Below are positions 14,052-21,299 of a stretch of 21,299 bases of DNA, in pieces. The stretch lies in the NCBI GenBank assembly GCA_003164075.1, contig PLRZ01000276.1, forward strand, positions 1 through 21,299, read 5' to 3'. The position numbers and the translations under genes were made by a program. Position 1 is the first letter of the stretch; every line of letters begins with the position of its first letter. The notes under the pieces are model-generated. The model made no database searches, was not told the origin of the DNA, and saw nothing but the letters and a program-made list of their open reading frames with translations. Source of the stretch: Bryobacterales bacterium. Its GTDB lineage: Bacteria > Acidobacteriota > Terriglobia > Bryobacterales > Bryobacteraceae.

Positions 14052-14170
14052 GTGGCGGGGCAGCGAGGATCGGCTGCCCCACCGCTCCAGCCTGCTTCTG
14101 CCGCGAAACTCAGTTCAAACGGCAAGGAACGCTTGCTAACGCGCGCGGCTCGGAAAACGCTGCGACGATG
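14052..14170. repeat. Hairpin plus second-family repeat copy in the gap before folD
   Basis: The 289-bp gap 13944-14232 has no gene. GTGGCGGGGCAGC (14052-14064) faces GCTGCCCCACCGC (14073-14085), a strong stem. Bases 14104-14170 (GAAACTCAGTTC ... GCGCGGCTCGGAAAACGCTG) match the reverse complement of the sequence nested in MITE copy D (17309-17378). A TATATT box at 14192-14197 may be the -10 of the folD promoter, but its -35 is weak. Confidence 0.6.
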
Positions 14171-14232
14171 CGCCCCACCCCGCACTCCTGCTATATTTCT
14201 AGCCAGGACCGTACCGCCGCATCCAAACCAAC

Positions 14233-15153
14233 ATGCCTCAGATTCTCGACGGAAATCGCGTTCGCGACGACATTAAGAATGAATTGAAACCCCGCATCGA
14301 AGCCCTCGCCGGCCACGGCGCGCCACCGGGACTCGCGGTGGTGCTGGTGGGAAATAATCCCGCCTCGGAAATCTATGTCCGCAATAAGATCAAGGCCTGC
14401 CACGATCTGGGTATCTATTCGGAAAGTATTACCCCGCCCGGCACTATTTCAACTGCCGAATTATTGGCCATTGTCGGCGATCTCAATGCGCGGCCGGATA
14501 TCGACGGCATCCTGGTGCAGCTTCCCCTGCCGCCTCAAGTGGATACCAAGCGCATCCTGCTGGCGGTAGCGCCCGCCAAGGATGTCGATGGGTTCCACCC
14601 CTCGAATGTGGGCAACCTGGTGGCCGGGCTGCCCGGGCCGCGGGCCTGCACTCCGGCGGGCATTCTGGAACTGCTGAAGCGCTACCGGATCCCCATCGCC
14701 GGCAAGCGGGCCGTAGTGGTGGGCCGCAGCGACATCGTCGGTAAGCCGGTCGCCATGCTGCTGCTCCATGAACACGCCACCGTCACCATCTGCCATTCCA
14801 GAACGGCCGACCTATCGGCTGTGTGCCGGGAAGCCGATATTCTGGTAGCGGCCATGGGACGAGCGGCAATGATCACCGGCGATTATATACGGCAGGGCGC
14901 AACCGTCATCGATGTCGGCACCAACCGCCTCGATAGCCGCGAGGAGGTAGCGCGCATTTTCCGCAACTCGGCGGAAAAACTGGCATCTTTCGATAAGAGG
15001 GGAAGTGTCCTGGTGGGCGATGTCCACCCGCTGGACGTGTTGGAAAAAGCTTCAGCTTATACCCCCGTGCCCGGAGGTGTAGGGCCGCTGACCATCGCCA
15101 TGCTGATGGTCAATACCGTGGCTTCCGCCGAGCGCCGCGCCGGTATATGTTGA
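14233..15153 (+). CDS. folD: Bifunctional methylene-tetrahydrofolate dehydrogenase/cyclohydrolase
   Basis: A 306-aa cytoplasmic enzyme converting 5,10-methylene-THF to 5,10-methenyl-THF (NADP-linked) and on to 10-formyl-THF, feeding purine synthesis and initiator-tRNA formylation. The family motifs are present: the active-site Tyr48 and Lys52 in IYVRNK, substrate loop GILVQLPLP (about 95-103), DVDGFHP, the nucleotide-binding segment VVVGRSDIVGKPVAMLLL (about 160-177), and the C-terminal PVPGGVGPLTIAMLM. The length is slightly above the usual 280-300 aa because of an insertion near SREEVARIFRNSAEKLAS. ATG 14233 has no strong ribosome site. The end overlaps coaE by 7 bases, so the pair is co-translated. 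Confidence 0.97.
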   Translation: MPQILDGNRVRDDIKNELKPRIEALAGHGAPPGLAVVLVGNNPASEIYVRNKIKACHDLGIYSESITPPGTISTAELLAIVGDLNARPDIDGILVQLPLPPQVDTKRILLAVAPAKDVDGFHPSNVGNLVAGLPGPRACTPAGILELLKRYRIPIAGKRAVVVGRSDIVGKPVAMLLLHEHATVTICHSRTADLSAVCREADILVAAMGRAAMITGDYIRQGATVIDVGTNRLDSREEVARIFRNSAEKLASFDKRGSVLVGDVHPLDVLEKASAYTPVPGGVGPLTIAMLMVNTVASAERRAGIC

Positions 15154-15748
15154 AAGTAGGACTTACGGGCGGATTGGCCTGCGGAAAGTCGTTCGTGGGC
15201 GAGGTCTTGCGGGGCTATGGATGCCTGGTGATCCAAGCCGACGAACTGGGCCATGCCGTGCTGGCGCCGGGCGGAGAAGCTTATGATGAAGTTGTGCGCG
15301 AATTCGGGAGCGAGATCCTCGACGCCGGCGGCCAGATCGACCGGCGGCTGCTGGCCGCTCAGGTCTTCGGCGCCCCTGCCCGGTTGGCTACCCTCAACCG
15401 TCTGGTCCATCCGCCGGTGTTTCGCCGGGAGGATCGGTTGATGGCTGAATTTGCGGCCCGGGAGCCGCGCGGAATTGCCGTGGTGGAGGCCGCCATCCTG
15501 ATCGAAACTGGTGCCTGGCGCCGTTACGATCGGATTGTGTTGGTCACCTGTAGGGAAGATCAACAGGTGGAACGCGCGCTACGGCGGGACGGCGCTTCGG
15601 AGAGCGATGTGAACGCCCGCCTGAGCCGCCAGATGGCCCTGGAAGAGAAACGAAAGTATGCCCATTTCGTCATAGATACATCCGGGGAAAAAGAGGACAC
15701 GGTGCGCCAGACCAGCGCCGTTTTCCAGGAATTACGGAGAATCGAATC

Positions 15749-15752
<4 letters not shown>
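15147..15752 (+). CDS. coaE: Dephospho-CoA kinase
   Basis: A 201-aa cytoplasmic kinase that phosphorylates the ribose 3'-OH of dephospho-CoA, the last step of coenzyme A synthesis. The P-loop is GGLACGKS (8-15), the conserved Asp32 is in IQADELGHA, and the NRLVHPPVF and IAVVEAAILIETG (about 110-122) segments and the RL..QM lid region are typical. The length is normal. The start ATG 15147 overlaps the folD end by 7 bases. The stop TGA overlaps the protease start (ATGA), so folD, coaE and the protease are probably made from one message. Confidence 0.96.
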
Positions 15753-16888
<1,136 letters not shown>

Positions 16889-16898
16889 TAAGGGTGGG

Positions 16899-16932
16899 GC
16901 TATTTCGGGGACAGGCTACATAACCTCGAAAT
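16899..16932. repeat. Single arm of the 33-bp inverted repeat
   Basis: GCTATTTCGGGGACAGGCTA and the following bases to 16932 equal the left arm at 10409-10441. No inverse arm is seen in the next bases. Both this and the full element lie right next to a gene's stop codon. Confidence 0.8.
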
Positions 16933-16990
16933 TAATGCAGACCGGAGGGTCTGCCCACACCAGGCGTTAACTGAACCCGCAATTCTCATC

Positions 16991-17062
16991 GAGTCTCCGA
17001 ACTCCTTGTCTGGGGCGCCGAAGAGCTCATCCCAAATCCCACGACATCAGGCGTCGGAGTCT
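16991..17062. mobile_element. Decayed relative of the MITE-like family (copy F)
   Basis: Ends GAGTCTCCGAACTCCTTGTC and GACATCAGGCGTCGGAGTCT face each other as imperfect inverted repeats. Inside, GGGGCGCC and GAGCTCATCCCAAATCCCAC closely match the inner flanks of copy A (5713-5810). The sequence looks like a short, diverged copy with no target duplication visible. Confidence 0.5.
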
Positions 17063-17138
17063 CGCAGCGGATCGCGGCAACCCGGCTTCCGTCGCTACAA
17101 CGAGTGGATGCATTCAGCGGTCCTGCGGACCTTAAATT

Positions 17139-17488
17139 CAGAACTCCTGATGTCGTGGAATTTGCAGTGAGCTTCGCAGGTGGGGCAGGCGGTGCTCGCC
17201 TTCGCTCGATCCTATTCGAGCAGCGAGCCTAACTACTTTCTGTCGCGAAACTGCCATGCGGCAGAGCAGCACCGCTCCCTGGCGGTCGCGGCTCGGTAAC
17301 AAGTCCCGTGGAATCATCGCGGCGTTTTCCGAGCCGCGCGCGCAAGCAAGCGGTTCTTGCCACTTGAAGGCAGTTTCATGCCAGCGAGCACCGCCTGCCC
17401 CACCTGCGAAGCTCTCGCCATCAAAAAGGAAAGGCTCAGCACATTTTCCCCGCCAGGCAGAAATTGCGGGGCGACCTCAGGAGTTCTG
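17139..17488. mobile_element. MITE-like element, copy D (350 bp) with nested insertion
   Basis: It begins CAGAACTCCTGATGTCG, as in copy C, and ends GGGGCGACCTCAGGAGTTCTG. The left part GTGGAATTTGCAGTGAG and right part CCCGCCAGGCAGAAATTG match copy C nearly base for base. Flanks AAATT and AAACT fit a 5-bp target duplication with one change. Between about 17233 and 17385 copy C's centre is replaced by unrelated sequence (see the nested repeat). The 726-bp gap 16889-17614 holds repeats and no supported gene. Confidence 0.82.
17247..17377. repeat. Second-family repeat nested in MITE copy D
   Basis: Ends GAAACTGCC (17247-17255) and GGCAGTTTC (17369-17377) are perfect 9-bp inverses. The interior holds CGCTCCCTGGCGGTCGCGGC (17273-17292), related to the palindrome at 6506, and GCGTTTTCCGAGCCGCGCGC, related to 5676-5695 and to the reverse complement at 14140-14155. 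It appears to have inserted into or replaced the copy D centre. Confidence 0.6.
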
Positions 17489-17614
17489 AAACTAACGCCT
17501 ATTGGGGTCCGCCCACCAAGCCGGGTGCGCATCTTTGGGCTGAAAACGGAGGCGCGGGGGGATTTCGTCGCCTGTCCCGGGAATTAGCAGGCCTGCCACT
17601 TCCGCCACGGGCTG

Positions 17615-17848
17615 CTATGCCACTGCCGTATCTTTGGGCGTGGCTTCGGTCTCGACCGCGACTTTATTCTTGCTGCCCGGCGGGCGTCCGCGGCGTTTCG
17701 GGGCTGGCGCCCCTTCCGTCATCCATGCGGGCGGCCTTCCGCGGCGCGGACCGCGGCCCACGGCCAGACGCTCCAAGGTGACTATCGCTTGTTCGAGCTG
17801 TTCCTTTTCCTGCTTCAATTCCTCAAGGATTCTGGCTACATCGATCAT
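17615..17848 (-). CDS. Small coiled-coil protein with two AT-hook-like motifs
   Basis: A 77-aa protein, unrecognised as a named gene. Residues 2-28 (IDVARILEELKQEKEQLEQA...LERL) are a strong amphipathic, probably coiled-coil helix. Then come two GRPP cores: PRRGRPP (34-40) and KRRGRPP (51-57), the second followed by GSKNK. Such (K/R)RGRPP motifs bind the minor groove of AT-rich DNA in AT-hook proteins. ATG 17848 is preceded by GGGAGGGACTCC on the minus strand; the open frame continues upstream to 17965, but that extension has no ribosome site and lacks helical character. A minus-strand TATACT (923-928 side of the AGTATACT palindrome at 17923-17930) may be its -10. It may act as a dimeric nucleoid-associated protein; this is inference. 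Confidence 0.7.
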   Translation of the reverse strand: MIDVARILEELKQEKEQLEQAIVTLERLAVGRGPRRGRPPAWMTEGAPAPKRRGRPPGSKNKVAVETEATPKDTAVA

Positions 17849-18016
17849 GGAGTCCCTCCCGGCCAGCCGCAGTCCCAATTGAGCCCGCGGCCGAAATCTT
17901 AAGTAATCCGTGCTTACATTCCAGTATACTCTTTGATTTTGCTCCCATTGGCCTCGAATTATCAATACTCTAGACGTAAATTCCGCACCGTATTTAAACC
18001 GATTGTACTGCCGGTA

Positions 18017-19417
18017 TTAGCTAGTACGTCCAGACCCGGCGCTTCTCTTTTGCGCCGTTTTCCTCCAATACAAATAAAATGGCAACCCCAGCAGAATCAG
18101 ACCGACCCCCATCATCGACTCGCGCGGGCGGTCGATCGCCGTAGAAAGTAATAAAACTAACGCTCCGGCCACGAACAATACCGGCACCACCGGATATCCC
18201 AGCGTGCGATACGGGCGCACCAGATCGGGACGCCGGATGCGTAAAACAATCACTGCCGCGGCGGTCATTCCATATAGAATCCAACTGGCGAAAATCACCA
18301 GGTTGAAAAGATCGTCGTATTTGCCGGTCAGCACCAGCACGGAGGCCCAGGCGCTCAATGCCGCGATCGATACTCCCGGCGTGCGATATTTCGGATTTAC
18401 ATATCCAATAACCGAAAAGAACAATCCTTCCCGCGCGGCCGCATAAGGCACCCGGGACCCCGTAAGAATAGAGCCATTCAAAGCCGCAAAAATACTGATC
18501 ATGGCCGCGATAGAGACCGCATTGGCGCCCGGAGCGTGCCAGATCTTGCGCATCATATCGGCCGCCACCCGGTCCGCGCCGGCCACTTCATGCGGCGTCA
18601 TGACTCGAAAATACGCCGCATTCGCCAGGATATAGATGGCAATCACCGCCAGGGTGCCGCCGATCAGCGCCAGCGGCAGGTTCTTCTGTGGATTGCGCAC
18701 CTCTGAGGAAACCATGCTCACGTTATTCCAGCCGTCGTAGGCCCACAGCGCCGCCACCAGCGCGGCGATGAAGCCCGTAAACGTCACCGGCCCGATGGCC
18801 GCCGCCGGGGCCGCGTGCGGATGGCCGAAGCCCAACCCGGCGACAATCACTACGCCGATCAGAGCCACCTTCACGGCCGTCACAGTCACTTGTACGTTGC
18901 CGCCCAGTTTCACACCGAAATAATTCAGCCAGCCGAGCAGCGCGATCAGCGCGATGGCCAGCAATTGGCCCCAGCGAAATTCCAGCGGACCGCCGTGTGG
19001 ACCGAGCGGCAGCGGAATGGTGTAAAACACCGTGTCGAGCGGGGCAAAAAAGTTCGACAGATACACAAAGAACGCCGTCGCCAGCGTGGCAATCGATCCG
19101 CTCTTGGCCACCCACATTTGGGTCCAGCTATAGATGAATCCCCACAGCGGTCCGTAGGCTTCGCGCAGGAACGCGTATTCCCCGCCGGCTTCCGGCAGCG
19201 CCGCCGCCAGTTCCGCATAACTCAACGCGCCGGCGAGCGAGAGCAAGCCTCCCACCACCCAGACCGCGAAGACCCACTCCACCGAGCCCACCCGCTGGAT
19301 CATGGTCTTCGGCACCAGGAAAATTCCGCTGCCGATCACCGTGCCCACCACGATCGACATAGCCTGCCATGTTCCCAGATCGCGTCTTAGTTCCGTGCGG
19401 GAAGCAGCATTTTCCAT
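18017..19417 (-). CDS. APC-family amino-acid/polyamine permease
   Basis: A 466-aa inner-membrane transporter of the amino acid-polyamine-organocation superfamily, with about 12 TM helices. The helix-1 substrate motif is VVGTVIGSGIFLVPKTMI (about 23-40). ALSYAELAAALPEAGGEYAFLREAYG (about 65-90) is the family signature. Helix 6-like ALWAYDGWNNVSMVSSEVRNPQKNLPLALIGG follows. The substrate (amino acid, polyamine or exchange) cannot be told. ATG 19417 is 5 bases after the upstream symporter stop; a TTG at 19426 overlapping that stop (TTGA) is an alternative start. It is co-transcribed with the symporter. The C-terminus ends in a basic RKTAQKRSAGSGRTS tail. Confidence 0.93.
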   Translation of the reverse strand: MENAASRTELRRDLGTWQAMSIVVGTVIGSGIFLVPKTMIQRVGSVEWVFAVWVVGGLLSLAGALSYAELAAALPEAGGEYAFLREAYGPLWGFIYSWTQMWVAKSGSIATLATAFFVYLSNFFAPLDTVFYTIPLPLGPHGGPLEFRWGQLLAIALIALLGWLNYFGVKLGGNVQVTVTAVKVALIGVVIVAGLGFGHPHAAPAAAIGPVTFTGFIAALVAALWAYDGWNNVSMVSSEVRNPQKNLPLALIGGTLAVIAIYILANAAYFRVMTPHEVAGADRVAADMMRKIWHAPGANAVSIAAMISIFAALNGSILTGSRVPYAAAREGLFFSVIGYVNPKYRTPGVSIAALSAWASVLVLTGKYDDLFNLVIFASWILYGMTAAAVIVLRIRRPDLVRPYRTLGYPVVPVLFVAGALVLLLSTAIDRPRESMMGVGLILLGLPFYLYWRKTAQKRSAGSGRTS

Positions 19418-19422
19418 AGGGT

Positions 19423-20886
19423 TCAAATCCGTTTTTCAAACAGCGACGCCGCCAGCCCGGCGGTGAACGTCGCCGTGGTTCCAATCAGTACATACCAGGT
19501 AAACGCGATGGGCGTGCCCAGCCACACATAAAGGATCGCCGCCAACCCCACCACCACACCTGCCATGGCAGCGCCCTCTCGCGGTTTTTTGGTCAGCACT
19601 CCCAGCAGAAATACCCCCAGCAGAACGCCCGAAGGAATGGAGGCGATGGAAAGTCCGGCCTCCAATACCGAGCGCGACTGGCTGGCGCGTATGGCGATGG
19701 GCAGCAGAACGGCGCCCCAAGCCACGGTTGCCAGACGCGCCAGTTGGAGCGATCGCGCCTCGCTGAGGTTGCGGGCGCGCGCGCGAATAAAATCTACCAC
19801 CGTGGTGGATGCCAGGGAATTCAACGCCGCGCTCAGGTTGGCCATGGCAGCGGCCAGGATCGCCGCGATCACCAGGCCGGCCACCCCCACGGGCAGGCTG
19901 TCCCAAATGAACATGGGATAGATGCGATCCATGCGTTCGGGCGGGGTCAGGTGGTTATCGCCGTAATAGACGAAGAGCAGCAAGCCGATCAGAAGGAAGA
20001 GCGTGAACTGCACGGCGATCACCAGCCAACTGGAGAGCAGGGCAGCGCGGCTCTGGCGCTCGTCGCGCGCGCTTAGCAGGCGCTGCACCATGAGCTGATC
20101 GGTTCCATGGCTGGCGGTGGTCATGAAGCAGCCGCCGGCCAGGCCGGCCCAGAAACTGTACTTGCGGGCGAAAAATTCCATGGTGGGGGCGAAGCGGAAA
20201 TCGAAAATCGCCATCTTATGGGTGACTGCCGCCACCGCTACCACATGGCTCCATCCGCCGTGAATCTGCCCCAGAATGACGATAAAGCTGACCACCGCGC
20301 CCACCACGTAAAGGCTCATTTGAACAACGTCGGTCCAGATCACTGCCGTCATGCCGCCTTCGAAGGTGTAGAAAAGCGTCAGCAGCACGATGAGCACAAT
20401 GGACACGGTCACGCCGGTTTTCAGCACTACCGAAATCACCAGGGCGACTCCGGCCACCCGGACGCCTTCCGCCAGCGTGCGCGTCACAAGAAAAATGGAG
20501 GCGGTCAATTTCCGAATGCGCTCTCCAAACCTGCGCCGCATCAGCTCGTACGCGGTGAACATCTCGCCGCGAAAGTACTGGGGCAGCAGCAGTACTGAAA
20601 TGGCGATGCGGGCCAACAGGTACCCCAGTACGATCTGCAGGAATCCCAGGTTGCCGCCGAACGCCAGAGCCGGCGTGCCGACGATAGTCAGGGTGCTGGT
20701 CTCGGCGGAGACGATGGAGAGGCTGATGGCCCACCACGGGGCTGTGCGGCCGCCCAGGAAGTAGTCGCGGAGACTTTTCTGGCCGTGGCGGAAGCGCGCC
20801 CCGAACCAGGTGATGCCGGCCAGATATGCGAGGATGATTGCCAGATCGAAGTAGCGCATTTTTTGGATTTCGGCGTCTTCCAGCAT
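19423..20886 (-). CDS. Sodium:solute symporter (SSS family)
   Basis: A 487-aa inner-membrane symporter that couples Na+ entry to solute uptake, with about 13 TM helices. Family features are DYFLGGRTAPWWAISLSIVSAETST (41-65), GTDQLMVQRLLSAR (261-274) and the TM8-like AAILAAAMANLSAALNSLAS (341-360), where Na+-site Ser/Thr residues usually lie. The substrate is unknown; relatives carry sugars, proline, pantothenate or sialic acid. ATG 20886 gives residues MLEDAEIQK before the conserved MRYFDLAIILAYL; ATG 20859 (Met10) is a plausible alternative, and neither has a strong ribosome site. It is the first gene of a two-gene transport operon with the APC permease downstream, and is divergent from the exported protein at 21073. 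Confidence 0.93.
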   Translation of the reverse strand: MLEDAEIQKMRYFDLAIILAYLAGITWFGARFRHGQKSLRDYFLGGRTAPWWAISLSIVSAETSTLTIVGTPALAFGGNLGFLQIVLGYLLARIAISVLLLPQYFRGEMFTAYELMRRRFGERIRKLTASIFLVTRTLAEGVRVAGVALVISVVLKTGVTVSIVLIVLLTLFYTFEGGMTAVIWTDVVQMSLYVVGAVVSFIVILGQIHGGWSHVVAVAAVTHKMAIFDFRFAPTMEFFARKYSFWAGLAGGCFMTTASHGTDQLMVQRLLSARDERQSRAALLSSWLVIAVQFTLFLLIGLLLFVYYGDNHLTPPERMDRIYPMFIWDSLPVGVAGLVIAAILAAAMANLSAALNSLASTTVVDFIRARARNLSEARSLQLARLATVAWGAVLLPIAIRASQSRSVLEAGLSIASIPSGVLLGVFLLGVLTKKPREGAAMAGVVVGLAAILYVWLGTPIAFTWYVLIGTTATFTAGLAASLFEKRI

Positions 20887-20948
20887 AGCGTTGATCTGTT
20901 ATGATTTGTGATTCGGAACTTCTTTGCCGATAACGGAGTCAATTGAAG

Positions 20949-20977
20949 TTGCGCCACTATAGTGGTTCGGCTATACT
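20949..20977 (+). promoter_or_regulatory. Sigma-70-type promoter with internal palindrome for the exported protein
   Basis: -35 TTGCGC (20949-20954), a 17-base spacer and -10 TATACT (20972-20977) fit a housekeeping promoter pointing at the gene at 21073. Inside the spacer, CCACTATAGTGG (20954-20965) is a perfect 12-bp palindrome, a plausible operator where a repressor would block polymerase. Confidence 0.5.
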
Positions 20978-21072
20978 CCGCAGTGATCCACCGGACGCAG
21001 GTGTCGGTGGGACGGCGAGGGTTGCGAACGCGAAAAAAACGGCTGGAAGGCGGATAGGCAGGAGGCTCGAAG

Positions 21073-21299
21073 GTGCACAAATACATGAAAACTATCATCG
21101 GAATGGCGGCAGTCGCAGCGCTGGGTCTGGTCGTCATGACCACCACGGCGCACTATGCCCGCGCGCAAGCGGCGGCAGCCCAAGCGCCTGCCGGCAAAAA
21201 GGCGAAGGCGGTCAAGGACACTGGCGAATACGATATTTACAACGAGGTCATCAAGGACTCCACCCAGCCAAACGCTGCCAAGAAGTTCCTGACCGACCT
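21073..21299 (+). CDS. Exported alanine-rich protein, probably TPR-type (3' partial)
   Basis: Only the first 75 codons are in the window. GTG 21073 is preceded by AGGAGG (21059-21064) at an 8-base distance, the best ribosome site nearby; ATG 21085 (MKTIIGMAAVAALGLVVM) is an alternative. The N-terminus is a signal peptide (KTIIGMAAVAALGLVVMTTTA, cleavage near ARAQA). A lysine/alanine linker follows, then GEYDIYNEVIKDSTQPNAAKKFLTDL, which resembles the first helix pair of tetratricopeptide-type exported proteins common in acidobacteria (from memory, unconfirmed). It is transcribed from the promoter at 20949, divergent to the symporter operon. Confidence 0.65.
   Translation, partial: MHKYMKTIIGMAAVAALGLVVMTTTAHYARAQAAAAQAPAGKKAKAVKDTGEYDIYNEVIKDSTQPNAAKKFLTD

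Noticed and set aside
17256..17781. Several short frames in the gap after the protease gene
   Set aside because: They lie inside MITE copy D and its nested repeat or opposite the AT-hook gene, and have no ribosome sites.

Overview
This window is most likely chromosomal DNA from an acidobacterium of the Solibacter/Bryobacter type (an inference from content; no rRNA or tRNA is present to confirm it). The pointers are an 'acidobacterial duplicated orphan permease' (ADOP) with MacB-like ATPases, a VWFA-related protein of the type common in Acidobacteria, DUF4097, GC-rich codon use, and intergenic regions crowded with small palindromic repeats.

Layout. 1-5590 (+): an efflux-type operon made of the end of an HlyD/MacA-like adaptor, a MacB-type ATPase, an exported DUF4097 protein, an 805-aa ADOP permease and a second MacB-type ATPase. 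5887-6351 (+): a type IV pilin-like protein. 6709-8864 (+): a respiratory pair, a Rieske protein translationally coupled to a cytochrome b that is fused to a diheme cytochrome c. 8869-9627 (-): a FliA/WhiG-type sigma factor, convergent with the cytochrome gene and only 4 bases from it. 10503-12275 (-): an exported VWFA-related protein. 12372-13253: gene debris (a HEPN-like fragment and a frameshifted beta-propeller fragment) split by a transposed repeat. 13335-13943 (+): two tandem paralogous small exported proteins. 14233-16888 (+): folD, coaE and an HtrA-like protease with overlapping reading frames. 17615-17848 (-): a small coiled-coil/AT-hook protein. 18017-20886 (-): an SSS symporter followed by an APC amino-acid permease. 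21073-end (+): the start of an exported protein with a clear promoter.

The most unusual feature is the repeat load. A MITE-like family with 17-bp terminal inverted repeats occurs in four recognisable copies plus a decayed relative and an internal fragment. One copy has a perfect 5-bp target duplication, another carries a nested second repeat, and a third is shortened internally. A separate 33-bp inverted repeat lies directly after the VWFA gene, and a half-copy lies directly after the protease gene. Another element, with 13-bp inverted ends, lies between the pilin and the Rieske gene.

No phage, CRISPR, toxin-antitoxin or defence locus was seen. The gene families are mostly known. The points deserving a second look are the mobile repeats, the fused b-c cytochrome, the paired small secreted proteins, and the AT-hook protein.
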